Below, in pieces: positions 53,840 through 64,000 of a DNA stretch of 64,000 nt. The first letter of the stretch is position 1. Each line of letters begins with the position of its first letter. This stretch comes from Zunongwangia mangrovi. Lineage in GTDB: Bacteria; Bacteroidota; Bacteroidia; Flavobacteriales; Flavobacteriaceae. Made by a program: the position numbers and the translations under genes. Under the pieces are notes generated by a model. That model searched no databases and had not been told where the DNA came from. It saw only the letters and a program-made list of their open reading frames with translations. Where the stretch lies: positions 248,001 through 312,000 of the forward strand of contig NZ_FOKV01000002.1 of the NCBI RefSeq assembly GCF_900112105.1, in the 5' to 3' direction.

Positions 53840-55240
53840 ATGGATCAAATTTTGCCATTTTTAGTAGTTTTTATCGTTGCTTTAGCCTTAGGATTCGTTT
53901 TCGGGAAGCTAATTTCAGGATTAAAATCAAAAAACAAATCAGCTATTCAAGAAGAAAAAAATAATCAACTTTTACTTGAAATAGACAAACTCAAACAACT
54001 GGAAAATAAAAATTTAAACGAATACAAAACAAACCTAGAAAACACTAAAAATGACTTGCTAATAAAATTAGCAGAGGTAAAAACAGAGCGTGAAGACATC
54101 AGAAAGGAAAAAGATTTCTATAAGAACGAACTTACCCGAAAAAATGCCGATTACGAGCATCTTTTAGAACGCCAAACCGAGCAGAAAAAAGACCTAGAAA
54201 AGCTTCAGGAAAAATTCAGTATTCAGTTTGAAAATCTGGCGAATAAAATCCTCGAAAATAAGTCAGAAAAATTCACCAATTTAAACAAGGAAAATATTCA
54301 GAATATCCTTTCTCCTCTTCATGAAAAAATTCAACTTTTCGAAAAGAAAATCGAGGAAGGAAATAAAGAAAGTATTGATAGGCATGCGATGCTTCGGGAA
54401 CAAATTATTGGCTTAAAAGATCTCAATTTACAAATGAGTAAAGAAGCGAATAATCTTACCAAAGCTTTAAAGGGCGATACCAAAATGCAGGGCAATTGGG
54501 GCGAGATGGTTTTGGAACGTGTTTTGGAAAAAAGTGGGCTGCAAAAAGATCGTGAATATAGCGTGCAACAATCTTTTACTACCGAGGATGGAAAACGTGT
54601 TTTACCCGATGTGATCATTAATCTTCCCGGCGAGAAAAAAATGATCATCGATTCTAAAGTTTCTTTGAATGCATATGAGCGCTATGTGAACGAAACCGAG
54701 GAAGGCGAAAAACCACTTCATCTTAAAAATCATCTTATCGCGCTTCGAAATCGGATTAACGAACTCAGCCATAAAAATTATCATCAGTTATATGATGTAG
54801 AAAGTCCGGATTTTGTATTGCTTTTTATCCCGATAGAAGCTGCTTTTGCGGTAGCTTCGAATAATTATCCTAATTTGTACAGCGAAGCTTTCGATAAAAA
54901 TATCATTTTGGTGACGCCAACGACGCTTTTGGCCGTTTTAAGAACCATCGATAGTATGTGGCAAAACGAAAAGCAAAAAGAAAACGCTATTGAAATTGCA
55001 ACCCAGGCAGGAAAATTATACGATCAATTCACTAATCTTACTGAAGAACTTTTAAAAGTCGGCAAACAATTGGGCACGGTACAAAATAGTTATGATGGCG
55101 CTATGAAAAAGCTCACCGGAAAAGGTAATTTGATCTCTAGAGTAGAAAAACTGAAAAATCTTGGCGCCAAAGCCAGCAAACAGATCGATACGAATCTTGT
55201 AAAAAAATCCTCAAACGAACTTCCTAATCTTAATCCATGA
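53840..55240 (+). CDS. rmuC: DNA recombination protein RmuC
   Basis: 466 residues. An N-terminal membrane helix (about 4-24) leads to a long coiled coil (about 30-190) and the RmuC domain (about 210-430): KGDTKMQGNWGEMVLERVLE, GEKKMIIDSKVSLNAYERYV and VTPTTLLAVLRTIDSMWQNE. The fold is related to restriction-type nucleases; in other bacteria RmuC limits recombination at inverted repeats and affects mobile DNA. It is the first gene of an overlapping run; its stop overlaps the next gene start (ATGA). Confidence 0.93.
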   Translation: MDQILPFLVVFIVALALGFVFGKLISGLKSKNKSAIQEEKNNQLLLEIDKLKQLENKNLNEYKTNLENTKNDLLIKLAEVKTEREDIRKEKDFYKNELTRKNADYEHLLERQTEQKKDLEKLQEKFSIQFENLANKILENKSEKFTNLNKENIQNILSPLHEKIQLFEKKIEEGNKESIDRHAMLREQIIGLKDLNLQMSKEANNLTKALKGDTKMQGNWGEMVLERVLEKSGLQKDREYSVQQSFTTEDGKRVLPDVIINLPGEKKMIIDSKVSLNAYERYVNETEEGEKPLHLKNHLIALRNRINELSHKNYHQLYDVESPDFVLLFIPIEAAFAVASNNYPNLYSEAFDKNIILVTPTTLLAVLRTIDSMWQNEKQKENAIEIATQAGKLYDQFTNLTEELLKVGKQLGTVQNSYDGAMKKLTGKGNLISRVEKLKNLGAKASKQIDTNLVKKSSNELPNLNP

Positions 55241-56376
55241 TAAAAGCATTTCGATTTTATATAATTCTGTCTCTAATTTTTATAAGCTCGCTACAAGCGC
55301 AGCAGGTTTATTTTCCGGCTTTTGAAGAATGGCAGGAAAAAGAAGTCTCAAACTATGATTATGATTTTTCTGAGGCTATAAAATTTGCTGAAGAAAATGA
55401 ATATTCTGAGTCACGAGATCTTCGCCAGGCAATTTTAAAAGGATTTATGAGCGAACCCTATCATAAACTTTTAGGTCCTGTAAAACGACGCGGTGGCCCT
55501 GCAGGAATCATTTTAAAAGATGGTTACCTGGTTTCAAAATGGGGAGATACCAAACGGGTGGATATGACCTTTAGCGTTACCAAAAGTTTTTTATCGACCA
55601 CTGCCCTTTTGGCTATTGACAGCGCTTTAATTGCTCCTGAAGATCTGGTTAAAGATTATGTTTGGGATAATACTTTTGAAGGTGATCACAATGCAAAAAT
55701 CACGTGGAAAAATTTACTTCAGCAAAATTCAGATTGGTCTGGCGAATTGTGGGGTTCTTACGATTGGGCAGATCGCCCGCCTAGAGATGGTAATATTGAT
55801 AGCTGGCGCGCTAGAGAATTACACGAACCGGGAACTTATTTTAAATACAACGATGTTAGGGTAAATGTTTTGGCTTATTCGCTGCTGAATGTTTTTAGAC
55901 AACCTTTGCCAAAAATCCTGAAATCTAAAATAATGGACCCTATTGGTGCTTCTACAAGCTGGCGCTGGTATGGTTACGATAATTCCTGGGTGACCATCGA
56001 CGGACTAAAAATGCAATCTGTTAGCGGTGGTGGGCATTCTGGCGGCGGAATGTTTATTAATACTGAAGACATGGCAAGATTTGGATTGTTATTTATGAAT
56101 AATGGAAACTGGAATGGGAAACAGCTAATTTCTGCTGAAGTAATAAAAGAAGCCATGCAACCTTCTACAGCCAATCCAAATTATGGCTTTATGTGGTGGT
56201 TAAACCCTGAAAAATCACAAAAATGGGAAAAAATTGGCACTCATATTTTTTATGCTGCAGGATTTGGTGGTAATTTTATTGTTGTAGATCAAAAAGAAAA
56301 TCTTGTTATTGTAACCAGATGGTTAGAACCTTCGAAAATCGAAGACTTCTTAAATCTTGTGTATAAGAATATTTAG
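55237..56376 (+). CDS. Exported serine hydrolase of the class C beta-lactamase fold
   Basis: 379 residues with a signal peptide ending ...SSLQAQ. The SxxK nucleophile motif is SVTKSFLST, a YxN-like element is YNDV, and HSGGGM takes the place of the KTG motif. It belongs to the beta-lactamase/penicillin-binding-protein fold that includes esterases and D-amino peptidases; actual beta-lactam hydrolysis cannot be inferred. It overlaps rmuC by 4 bp. Confidence 0.88.
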   Translation: MIKAFRFYIILSLIFISSLQAQQVYFPAFEEWQEKEVSNYDYDFSEAIKFAEENEYSESRDLRQAILKGFMSEPYHKLLGPVKRRGGPAGIILKDGYLVSKWGDTKRVDMTFSVTKSFLSTTALLAIDSALIAPEDLVKDYVWDNTFEGDHNAKITWKNLLQQNSDWSGELWGSYDWADRPPRDGNIDSWRARELHEPGTYFKYNDVRVNVLAYSLLNVFRQPLPKILKSKIMDPIGASTSWRWYGYDNSWVTIDGLKMQSVSGGGHSGGGMFINTEDMARFGLLFMNNGNWNGKQLISAEVIKEAMQPSTANPNYGFMWWLNPEKSQKWEKIGTHIFYAAGFGGNFIVVDQKENLVIVTRWLEPSKIEDFLNLVYKNI

Positions 56377-56377
56377 A

Positions 56378-56746
56378 ATGAAAAAAGTCCTTTACTACAT
56401 TCTTGGTGGTATTTTCCTATTGTTTTTAGTATACTTCGCCTTTGCCTATTTTGCAACCTACAGTGAAGGTACACGTACCGGAGAACTTATAAAATTCAGT
56501 AAAAAAGGTGTTGTTTTTAAAACCTGGGAAGGTGAAATTAGCCAGGGAATAAGCGGCGCGCAGATCTTTAGTTTTTCAGTATTAAAAGAAGATGAAGATG
56601 TAGTTACGGCATTACGAAAAAACGAAGGTAATTACGTAAAATTATATTATGTAGAACGCTACGCTACGTTTGTTTTTTGGGGTGACACCAAATATTTTGT
56701 CACCAGAGTTGAAGAAGCACAATCCCCACATTTTAGAGATAGATGA
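56378..56746 (+). CDS. Small single-pass membrane protein of unknown function
   Basis: 122 residues from the ATG at 56378 (one base after the previous stop). A membrane helix at about 4-28 (VLYYILGGIFLLFLVYFAFA) precedes a conserved periplasmic part (YSEGTRTGELIKFSKKGVVF, then TWEGEI and LYYVERYATFVFWGDTKYFV). It is conserved in Bacteroidota, where it is sometimes mislabelled as a 6-phosphogluconate dehydrogenase, which it cannot be. It overlaps the thioesterase gene by 4 bp. Confidence 0.82.
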   Translation: MKKVLYYILGGIFLLFLVYFAFAYFATYSEGTRTGELIKFSKKGVVFKTWEGEISQGISGAQIFSFSVLKEDEDVVTALRKNEGNYVKLYYVERYATFVFWGDTKYFVTRVEEAQSPHFRDR

Positions 56747-57294
56747 CCAATCAAAAAAAATTTAAAAGAGTAGAAGAATCACAGGTAACCATATCTGAAC
56801 TTATGTTACCTAATCGATCTAATTTTAACGGAAAAATTCATGGAGGCTATGTGTTATCGCTTCTGGATCAAATCGCTTTTGCCTGCGCTTCAAAACATTC
56901 GGGTACGTATTGCGTGACGGCCAGTGTTGATACGGTAGATTTTTTAGCACCGATAGAAATTGGTGAATTACTTACCATGAAGGCCTCTGTAAACTATGTT
57001 GGTAGAAGTTCTATGGTTATTGGGATTCGTGTAGAAACCGAAAATATACAAACCGGCGAAAAGAAGCATTGTAACTCATCTTACTTCACGATGGTGGCTA
57101 AAGACGATAGCGGAAAATCTGTAAATGTTCCCGGATTGATCTTAGATAACGATCATGACATTCGCAGGTTCACCAAAAGCATCAAAAGAATTAACTACAA
57201 AAAACATAGATCTGACGAATTTGATGAAACCGATTTTGTTTCAGAAAATTATCTACACATGTTAGAAGATTATAAAGTTAAAATAGAACGCTAG
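56743..57294 (+). CDS. Acyl-CoA thioesterase (hotdog fold, YciA-like)
   Basis: 183 residues. Hotdog signatures: MLPNRSNFNGKIHGGYVLSL, LLDQIAFACASKHSGTYCVT and SVDTVDFLAPIEIGELLTMK, followed by VNYVGRSSMVIGIRVE. The conserved His-Gly-Gly and Asp residues match the acyl-CoA thioesterase family. It hydrolyses CoA thioesters in the cytoplasm; chain-length preference is unknown. It overlaps the preceding gene (ATGA) and lies 2 bp before the transporter. Confidence 0.9.
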   Translation: MTNQKKFKRVEESQVTISELMLPNRSNFNGKIHGGYVLSLLDQIAFACASKHSGTYCVTASVDTVDFLAPIEIGELLTMKASVNYVGRSSMVIGIRVETENIQTGEKKHCNSSYFTMVAKDDSGKSVNVPGLILDNDHDIRRFTKSIKRINYKKHRSDEFDETDFVSENYLHMLEDYKVKIER

Positions 57295-57296
57295 TT

Positions 57297-58259
57297 TTGA
57301 AGTTTAACGGATTTATCGTTTCACTTTTTGGTATTATTTTACTGGCATACTTCCTTCCGCAGGGAAATGATGTATTGCCATTAAAGACCATAAGTGATAT
57401 AGGAATTAGCTTTATTTTCTTTTTCTACGGATTAAAGCTTGCTCCGCAGGAAATAAAACAAGGGCTTTTAAACTACAAAGTGCATATTATCGTACAACTA
57501 ACCACCTTTGTTGTTTTTCCGCTCTTAGCACTCACCTATTTACCTTTGTTCGAGCAAGGCAAAGATTCTGAATTATGGACGGCTATTTTCTTTTTAGCAA
57601 CTTTGCCATCTACCGTAAGTTCTTCGATCGTGATGGTGGCCCTGGCAAAAGGAAATTTACCTACTGCGATCTTTAATGCAAGTTTATCTGGATTGATCGG
57701 GATTTTTGCGACGCCAATCTGGCTGAGTATAATTTTAGGTAAAAGTGCCGATTTTCAGTTTATAGATGTTCTTTTAAAATTAGGATGGCAAATTTTAGCT
57801 CCGCTTGTACTCGGACTTATTTTGCAGCGTTTTCTTGGGGATTGGGCTAGAAAACACAGCAAACAGCTTGGACTTTTCGATAAAGGAATCATCCTTGTCA
57901 TTGTTTACAGTAGTTTTAGTAATTCCTTTACTTCTAATTTGTTTAATACAATAGATTTTGGCGGTTTTATAAAACTGATATTGGGCGTTTTAGTCCTATT
58001 TTTTGTAGTGTTTTATCTTACAGCTTTTGTTAGTAATCTTATAAAATTATCAACTGAAGATAAAATTACGGCCCAGTTCTGCGGAACCAAAAAATCTTTG
58101 GTCCACGGCTCTGTTATGGTAAAAGTGATCTTTGGAAATTCTGCAAATACCGGTTTGTTGTTGCTTCCAATTATGCTTTTTCACTCTTCACAACTAATTT
58201 TGATTGCCTATTTTGCTGAAAAATATAGAAAAAGAGATCCTGAAATTGCTGAAGCTTAA
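57297..58259 (+). CDS. Bile acid:sodium symporter family (BASS/SBF-like) transporter
   Basis: 320 residues from a TTG start, two bases after the previous stop. About 10 membrane helices. FFFYGLKLAPQEIKQGLLNY, TTFVVFPLLALTYLPLFEQG and LPSTVSSSIVMVALAKGNLP match the SBF-like (YfeH) branch. GTKKSLVHGSVMVKVIFG is the second conserved block. The substrate is unknown; despite the name these are organic-anion transporters. It closes the rmuC run; repeat copy E follows. Confidence 0.88.
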   Translation: MKFNGFIVSLFGIILLAYFLPQGNDVLPLKTISDIGISFIFFFYGLKLAPQEIKQGLLNYKVHIIVQLTTFVVFPLLALTYLPLFEQGKDSELWTAIFFLATLPSTVSSSIVMVALAKGNLPTAIFNASLSGLIGIFATPIWLSIILGKSADFQFIDVLLKLGWQILAPLVLGLILQRFLGDWARKHSKQLGLFDKGIILVIVYSSFSNSFTSNLFNTIDFGGFIKLILGVLVLFFVVFYLTAFVSNLIKLSTEDKITAQFCGTKKSLVHGSVMVKVIFGNSANTGLLLLPIMLFHSSQLILIAYFAEKYRKRDPEIAEA

Positions 58260-58265
58260 TACCGA

Positions 58266-58310
58266 ATAAATTATCTCGGGGAATTATACCCTTTGGCGGT
58301 GCCAATAAAA
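58266..58310 (+). repeat. Dispersed intergenic repeat, copy E (short, diverged)
   Basis: It runs ATAAATTATCTCGGGG, then ATTATACCC and TTTGGCGGTGCCAATAAAA. The 5' end differs from the others at two bases; the 3' end is intact. It begins 6 bp after the BASS transporter stop. Confidence 0.8.
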
Positions 58311-58368
58311 TTTTGTTAAGCGATTGGCGTTTATTGAAAGACCCTTTACCTTTATAAAAAATTAAGAC

Positions 58369-58827
58369 ATGAAATTTCGACTACTTACTCTTGGCTTAAG
58401 CAGTATTTTAATAATCTCCTGTAAAAACGATAAAGATCAGGAAACTAAAGAAACTGAGACTTTGGTTGAAGCCCAGCAGTATGAAGAAGAAGAAACTAAG
58501 ATCCCGGTAAAAATGTGTTATTTATACGCCTCAGCAACCGATACGATAAGTCTTAATATTCAAAAATTAGATGAAACTATTTCTGGAAGCCTTATTTATA
58601 TGCTGAAGGAGAAAGATATTAATCGCGGGCAAATTTCTGGAAAGATGAAAGGCGACACTCTTTTTGCTGAATATTCCTTTATGAGTGAGGGCGAAAACTC
58701 GTTTAGGCCAGTTATGTTTTTACAAAAGGACAACCAACTTATAGAAGGTTACCTTACAGAAGATAGTACTTCTTATAAATTCAATGAAGATTTCGCCTTA
58801 ACTCGCACCAATTGTGGTGTGAATTAG
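58369..58827 (+). CDS. Small lipoprotein of unknown function
   Basis: 152 residues with lipobox LIISC (Cys18) followed by an acidic linker (KNDKDQETKETETLVEAQQY). The remainder is beta-rich (SLNIQKLDETISGSLIYMLK, KMKGDTLFAEYSFMSEG) and carries a cysteine near each end (KMCYLY, RTNCGVN), possibly one disulfide. A TTGG / TACCTTTA pair at 58324 and 58347, 20 bases apart, may be its promoter. It converges on the DUF423 gene. Confidence 0.78.
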   Translation: MKFRLLTLGLSSILIISCKNDKDQETKETETLVEAQQYEEEETKIPVKMCYLYASATDTISLNIQKLDETISGSLIYMLKEKDINRGQISGKMKGDTLFAEYSFMSEGENSFRPVMFLQKDNQLIEGYLTEDSTSYKFNEDFALTRTNCGVN

Positions 58828-58837
58828 AAAATTCATC

Positions 58838-59242
58838 TTATTGCGCAGGATTTAAATAAGTAGCAATTTCAGCAATATTGATCGTAAATAAGATCCAGCC
58901 AATAATAAGTATAAGTCCGCCTAAGGGTGTTACAGGTCCCAAAAACCGCATTTTTTTACCCGCAGCGTCACTTAAAACTAATCCGTAAATACTGAACGAA
59001 AAAAGTAGTACACCAACTACAAAGCACCATCCTGTAACTTGCTGAGAAACCTCCCGAAACGGAAAAGCGATCGCCGTAATGATAAGAATTAAAGCGTGAT
59101 ACATTTGGTAGCGTACGCCGGTTTCAAAACTTGATAATTGATCTTCAGACAATCTCTTTTTTAGCGCATGCGCTCCAAAGGCACCAAAGATTACGGCTAA
59201 AGTTCCGTACACACCCCCTATAATTAAAAAAATCTCTTTCAT
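58838..59242 (-). CDS. DUF423 membrane protein (YgdD-like)
   Basis: 134 residues, four membrane helices. The start MKEIFLIIGGVYGTLAVIFG, then AFGAHALKKRLSEDQLSSFE and TGVRYQMYHALILI, is diagnostic for DUF423, a small inner-membrane family of unknown function. FLGPVTPLGGLILIIGW is the conserved C-terminal block. Repeat copy D lies upstream. Confidence 0.92.
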   Translation of the reverse strand: MKEIFLIIGGVYGTLAVIFGAFGAHALKKRLSEDQLSSFETGVRYQMYHALILIITAIAFPFREVSQQVTGWCFVVGVLLFSFSIYGLVLSDAAGKKMRFLGPVTPLGGLILIIGWILFTINIAEIATYLNPAQ

Positions 59243-59308
59243 TCTTTATAAAATTAATTCTGTTTTTGTCGAATTTCAGGATAAATTCAGCATTGAATAT
59301 TTTTCAAA

Positions 59309-59355
59309 ATAAACTACCTCAAGGCATTATACCTTTTGGCGGTGCCAATAAAAAA
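59309..59355 (+). repeat. Dispersed intergenic repeat, copy D (short)
   Basis: It runs ATAAACTACCTCAAGG, then CATTATACC and TTTTGGCGGTGCCAATAAAAA. It is the shortest copy, with the two ends nearly joined. It lies between the carB 3' end (59426) and the DUF423 start (59242). Confidence 0.82.
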
Positions 59356-59425
59356 ATCCTCTGTAAAATTCAGTTTAATAAAACCTAAAAATACAGAGGA
59401 TCTTATATAATTATCTAAGCTGTTC

Positions 59426-62278
<2,853 letters not shown>

Positions 62279-62325
62279 TTTAAATTGTGTTGTGGTGGTA
62301 TAAATGTAAGAAGCTATTAGATATA

Positions 62326-62358
62326 AAAAAAGGCGTTACCTAAAAAGTAACACCTTTA
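62326..62358 (-). terminator. Intrinsic terminator after rpmH
   Basis: On the minus strand AAAGGTGTTAC pairs with GTAACGCCTTT around about seven bases (one mismatch) and is followed by a T-run. It lies between rpmH and carB, so carB needs its own promoter or read-through. Confidence 0.8.
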
Positions 62359-62381
62359 ATATTTAAAATCACTAACTATCA

Positions 62382-62540
62382 TTAGTGTTTATGTCTGTTT
62401 TCAGAAGATACAGATAATTTCTTTCTTCCTTTTGCTCTTCTTCTAGCAAGCACCTTTCTACCGTTCACACTAGCCATACGCTCTCTAAATCCGTGCTTGT
62501 TTTTTCTTTTTCTCTTAGATGGTTGAAACGTTCTTTTCAT
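62382..62540 (-). CDS. rpmH: 50S ribosomal protein L34
   Basis: 52 residues, too short for many gene callers. The minus-strand reading from the ATG at 62540 gives [39 protein letters not shown] and [13 protein letters not shown], which is the universally conserved L34 sequence. L34 is part of the large ribosomal subunit. It has an exact Bacteroidota promoter upstream (62600-62630) and its own terminator. The neighbouring plus-strand frame at 62493-62711 is an antisense artefact. Confidence 0.97.
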   Translation of the reverse strand: MKRTFQPSKRKRKNKHGFRERMASVNGRKVLARRRAKGRKKLSVSSENRHKH

Positions 62541-62599
62541 TTTACTGTATCTTTAAACTTCTGTGAAATCTTTTTAATTGCTCTTTTTAAAACTGCGTG

Positions 62600-62630
62600 C
62601 AAATATACAAAGCTTTTTAACTCTTCCAAA
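62600..62630 (-). promoter_or_regulatory. rpmH: Exact Bacteroidota promoter of rpmH
   Basis: On the minus strand TTTG (62630-62627), 19 bases, TATATTTG (62607-62600). This matches the TTTG-N19-TAnnTTTG consensus of the Bacteroidota primary sigma factor completely. It gives a leader of roughly 50-55 bases before the rpmH start. Confidence 0.85.
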
Positions 62631-62662
62631 CAGAAAATTAAAATATTTTTAAATCTTTTTAT

Positions 62663-62670
62663 TACCTTTG
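62663..62670 (+). promoter_or_regulatory. Bacteroidota -7 element of the TPR protein gene
   Basis: TACCTTTG matches TAnnTTTG, 22 bp before the start codon at 62693. The -33 side is T-rich without a perfect TTTG. Confidence 0.55.
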
Positions 62671-62692
62671 GCGGCTCAAAAATCAATAGACT

Positions 62693-63208
62693 ATGTTCAA
62701 TAAAAATATAAAGTTAGTTTTAGCGGGATTAGTTTTAGCGGCAGCCGTTTGGCAATTTATCGAAGGATACATTGGCAATGGTATAATGCTTATACTTTTA
62801 GCAGGGATCTTTGTATTTTTATATTTTAAGAACGAGATTATTCTTCTAGCTTTTTTACGTTTAAGAAAGCAGGATTTTCCAGGTGCTAAAAAGTGGTTGG
62901 ATAAAATAAAGGATCCAGAAGGTGCACTTACTAAAAAACAACAAGGTTACTATTGGTATCTACACGGTTTAATGGTTTCTCAAACCAATATCACTCAGGC
63001 TGAGAAACACTTTAAAAAAGCAATAAAACTTGGTCTAGCCATGGATCATGATCTTGCTATGGCGAAATTGAATCTTGCGGGAATCGCTATGACGAAAAGA
63101 AGGAAACGCGAAGCCACCAATCTTCTTGCTGAAGCCAAAAAACTTGATAAACATGGTATGCTTACCGACCAGATAAGAATGATGAAACAGCAAATGAAAA
63201 AGATTTAA
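62693..63208 (+). CDS. Membrane protein with TPR-like C-terminus
   Basis: 171 residues. Two adjacent membrane helices (about 8-26 and 30-48: LVLAGLVLAAAVWQFIEGYI, MLILLAGIFVFLYF) form a short hairpin. The cytoplasmic part (about 55-165) has tetratricopeptide-like helices (FPGAKKWLDKIKDPEGALTK, QAEKHFKKAIKLGLAMDHDL, KREATNLLAEAKKLDKHGML). It is a conserved flavobacterial protein; a scaffold or assembly role is a guess. It diverges from rpmH. Confidence 0.82.
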   Translation: MFNKNIKLVLAGLVLAAAVWQFIEGYIGNGIMLILLAGIFVFLYFKNEIILLAFLRLRKQDFPGAKKWLDKIKDPEGALTKKQQGYYWYLHGLMVSQTNITQAEKHFKKAIKLGLAMDHDLAMAKLNLAGIAMTKRRKREATNLLAEAKKLDKHGMLTDQIRMMKQQMKKI

Positions 63209-63235
63209 GCTGTAAATCTTGATTCTCTTCAACTC

Positions 63236-63305
63236 AAAACTACCTGGAGGCAAGTCTGTAAGTCATTTTTTTAAATCGTCTTTGTATCGAGGCAAGCCTT
63301 TCGAC
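63236..63305 (+). repeat. Dispersed intergenic repeat, copy F (degenerate)
   Basis: AAAACTACCTGGAGGCAAG opens it and TATCGAGGCAAGCCTTTCGACT ends it, resembling the first two thirds of copies B and C. The GTATTATACCC / GGCGGTGCC end is missing. It may be an old or truncated copy. Confidence 0.5.
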
Positions 63306-63389
63306 TTTTAATCTCTATTATCGAATTAACTAATGGGCTAATAATTATGTCCTTAGTCGAAATTATTTCTTTTTACCCTTAGTATTGTC

Positions 63390-63397
63390 TATCTTTG
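63390..63397 (+). promoter_or_regulatory. Bacteroidota -7 element upstream of the thioredoxin-fold gene
   Basis: TATCTTTG matches TAnnTTTG, 29 bp before the start codon at 63427. No exact -33 TTTG is seen at 19-base spacing. Confidence 0.5.
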
Positions 63398-63426
63398 ATA
63401 TACTATTAATTACAGTCTAAACTTCA

Positions 63427-64000
63427 ATGAAGCAATATTTATATGCATTATTGATTTTTCTGTCTTTAAGCGCGTCATCAGTTTCTGCCCAAAAAACCGA
63501 CACGATCAATAAAGATAAAGTGCTTTTCACTGAAGCTTTAGCCCTACATTTAGCCGATTATAACGAGAAAGCAGACTTTGCTTTTAGACAGAGAAATTAT
63601 AAAGAAGGTCAGCGTTTATTCGATTCTTTAACGGTAAACCACCTGGCAGGATCTTATATTGACAATTTTAAGTTTAATAACTTAAAAGGAAAAGAAGTAG
63701 ATCTTTATGATTTCGAAAAATCAATTTATTTGATCACCTATGCATCATGGTGCATCCCCGGTAAAGGCGCCATTCCCGCTATAAACGATATTGCATCGAA
63801 ATATCGAAATAAAGTTCAGGTTGTTGTTTTATTTTGGGATACTCGCGAGAAAGTGAAAAAAGTTTCTAAAGAATTTAGTAACGCTGTCGATATTGTTTAT
63901 GTAGACGAAACTAAAAATAAGTCACCTTATGTCGTAAAACAATTGAAGCATTCTTTAGGTCTCCCCACTTGCTTCCTTATCAACAATGATAAGAAGATAA
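63427..64000 (+). CDS. Exported TlpA-like thioredoxin-fold protein, C-terminus beyond window
   Basis: The first 191 residues are visible. A signal peptide (MKQYLYALLIFLSLSASSVS, cut after SAQ) is followed by a helical stretch and a redoxin domain (about 80-191): FKFNNLKGKEVDLYDFEKS, YASWCIPGKGAIPAI and the cis-proline region LGLPTCFLIN. The active site reads W-C-I-P-G (Cys109), so the second cysteine of the usual CxxC is replaced by glycine. Another cysteine follows the cis-proline Thr. It is thus probably a monothiol or non-reductase member of the TlpA/ResA group. The 3' end is beyond base 64000. Confidence 0.85.
   Translation, partial: MKQYLYALLIFLSLSASSVSAQKTDTINKDKVLFTEALALHLADYNEKADFAFRQRNYKEGQRLFDSLTVNHLAGSYIDNFKFNNLKGKEVDLYDFEKSIYLITYASWCIPGKGAIPAINDIASKYRNKVQVVVLFWDTREKVKKVSKEFSNAVDIVYVDETKNKSPYVVKQLKHSLGLPTCFLINNDKKI

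Noticed and set aside
53840-55240. RmuC and the following genes as a defence island
   Set aside because: RmuC is a widespread chromosomal gene and the following genes (serine hydrolase, thioesterase, BASS transporter) are ordinary metabolic or envelope genes.
55237-56376. Beta-lactam resistance gene
   Set aside because: Only the SxxK fold is shared; the KTG position is HSG and the third motif is changed, which fits esterase or peptidase members better.
62493-62711. Plus-strand 72-codon frame antisense to rpmH
   Set aside because: It covers rpmH and its exact promoter on the other strand and has no recognisable sequence.

Overview
The window is low-GC chromosomal DNA from a member of the Bacteroidota, most likely the marine family Flavobacteriaceae (Zunongwangia/Gramella/Salegentibacter-like; the genus is an inference). 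The pointers are: a lipidated TamA homologue (TamL) paired with TamB; exported proteins starting with the VGIGT motif; a SusC-type N-terminal module (VTGKVVDENG...VVVGYG); a BtuG-like surface lipoprotein carrying an acidic S-D-D-D export signal; DUF4252 genes behind an ECF sigma factor; and promoters of the Bacteroidota type (TTTG-N19-TAnnTTTG), matched exactly upstream of rpmH. I see no rRNA, tRNA, CRISPR array, insertion sequence or prophage.

Layout. 1-1250: two tandem exported VGIGT paralogues (the first cut by the window edge). 1455-10387: a five-gene envelope-maintenance cassette read leftward: YbjN-like protein, PspA/IM30, YqiJ/NfeD-like membrane protein, a 692-residue flotillin and a 1622-residue AAA+ ATPase. 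It is headed by an 11-bp perfect inverted repeat and faces a divergent XRE regulator with a degenerate S24-like C-terminus (10679-11437). This is the most system-like locus in the window. 11584-18581: housekeeping and stress genes (DUF1697, PA2169-type bundle, universal stress protein, FMN glutamate-synthase-like enzyme, NhaA, Upp). 18608-25920: tamB-tamL. 26345-30622: an OmpA lipoprotein, then a BlaI repressor and a BlaR1-type M56 metallopeptidase fused to an N-acetylmuramoyl-L-alanine amidase domain, with a matching operator. 30707-43324: helicase, cysE-cysM, an MFS transporter, an X-Pro dipeptidyl-peptidase, a MuiA-like protein with an inserted SusC-like module, RDD, GrpB and amidohydrolase proteins. 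43426-47153: an ECF sigma factor, anti-sigma-like protein and two DUF4252 proteins, diverging from an S41 peptidase. 47421-53649: a vitamin B12 uptake locus (riboswitch-btuB-btuG-like leftward, btuF-btuC-btuD rightward). 53840-58259: a tightly overlapped run from rmuC to a BASS transporter. 58369-64000: lipoprotein, DUF423, carB, rpmH (52 aa), a TPR protein and a partial thioredoxin-fold protein.

A family of dispersed intergenic repeats (six copies, about 45-100 bp, sharing the ends GTAAACTACCTC and TTGGCGGTGCCAATAAAA) runs through the window, always outside or at the very end of genes. Several intrinsic terminators, a B12 riboswitch, a BlaI-type operator and a candidate ECF promoter are readable directly.

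The genes share a theme of envelope upkeep: membrane stress (PspA/flotillin), outer-membrane assembly (TamB/TamL), peptidoglycan sensing or repair (BlaI/M56-amidase), OmpA anchoring and TonB-dependent uptake. All functional statements rest on motif recognition and family knowledge; no database search was run.
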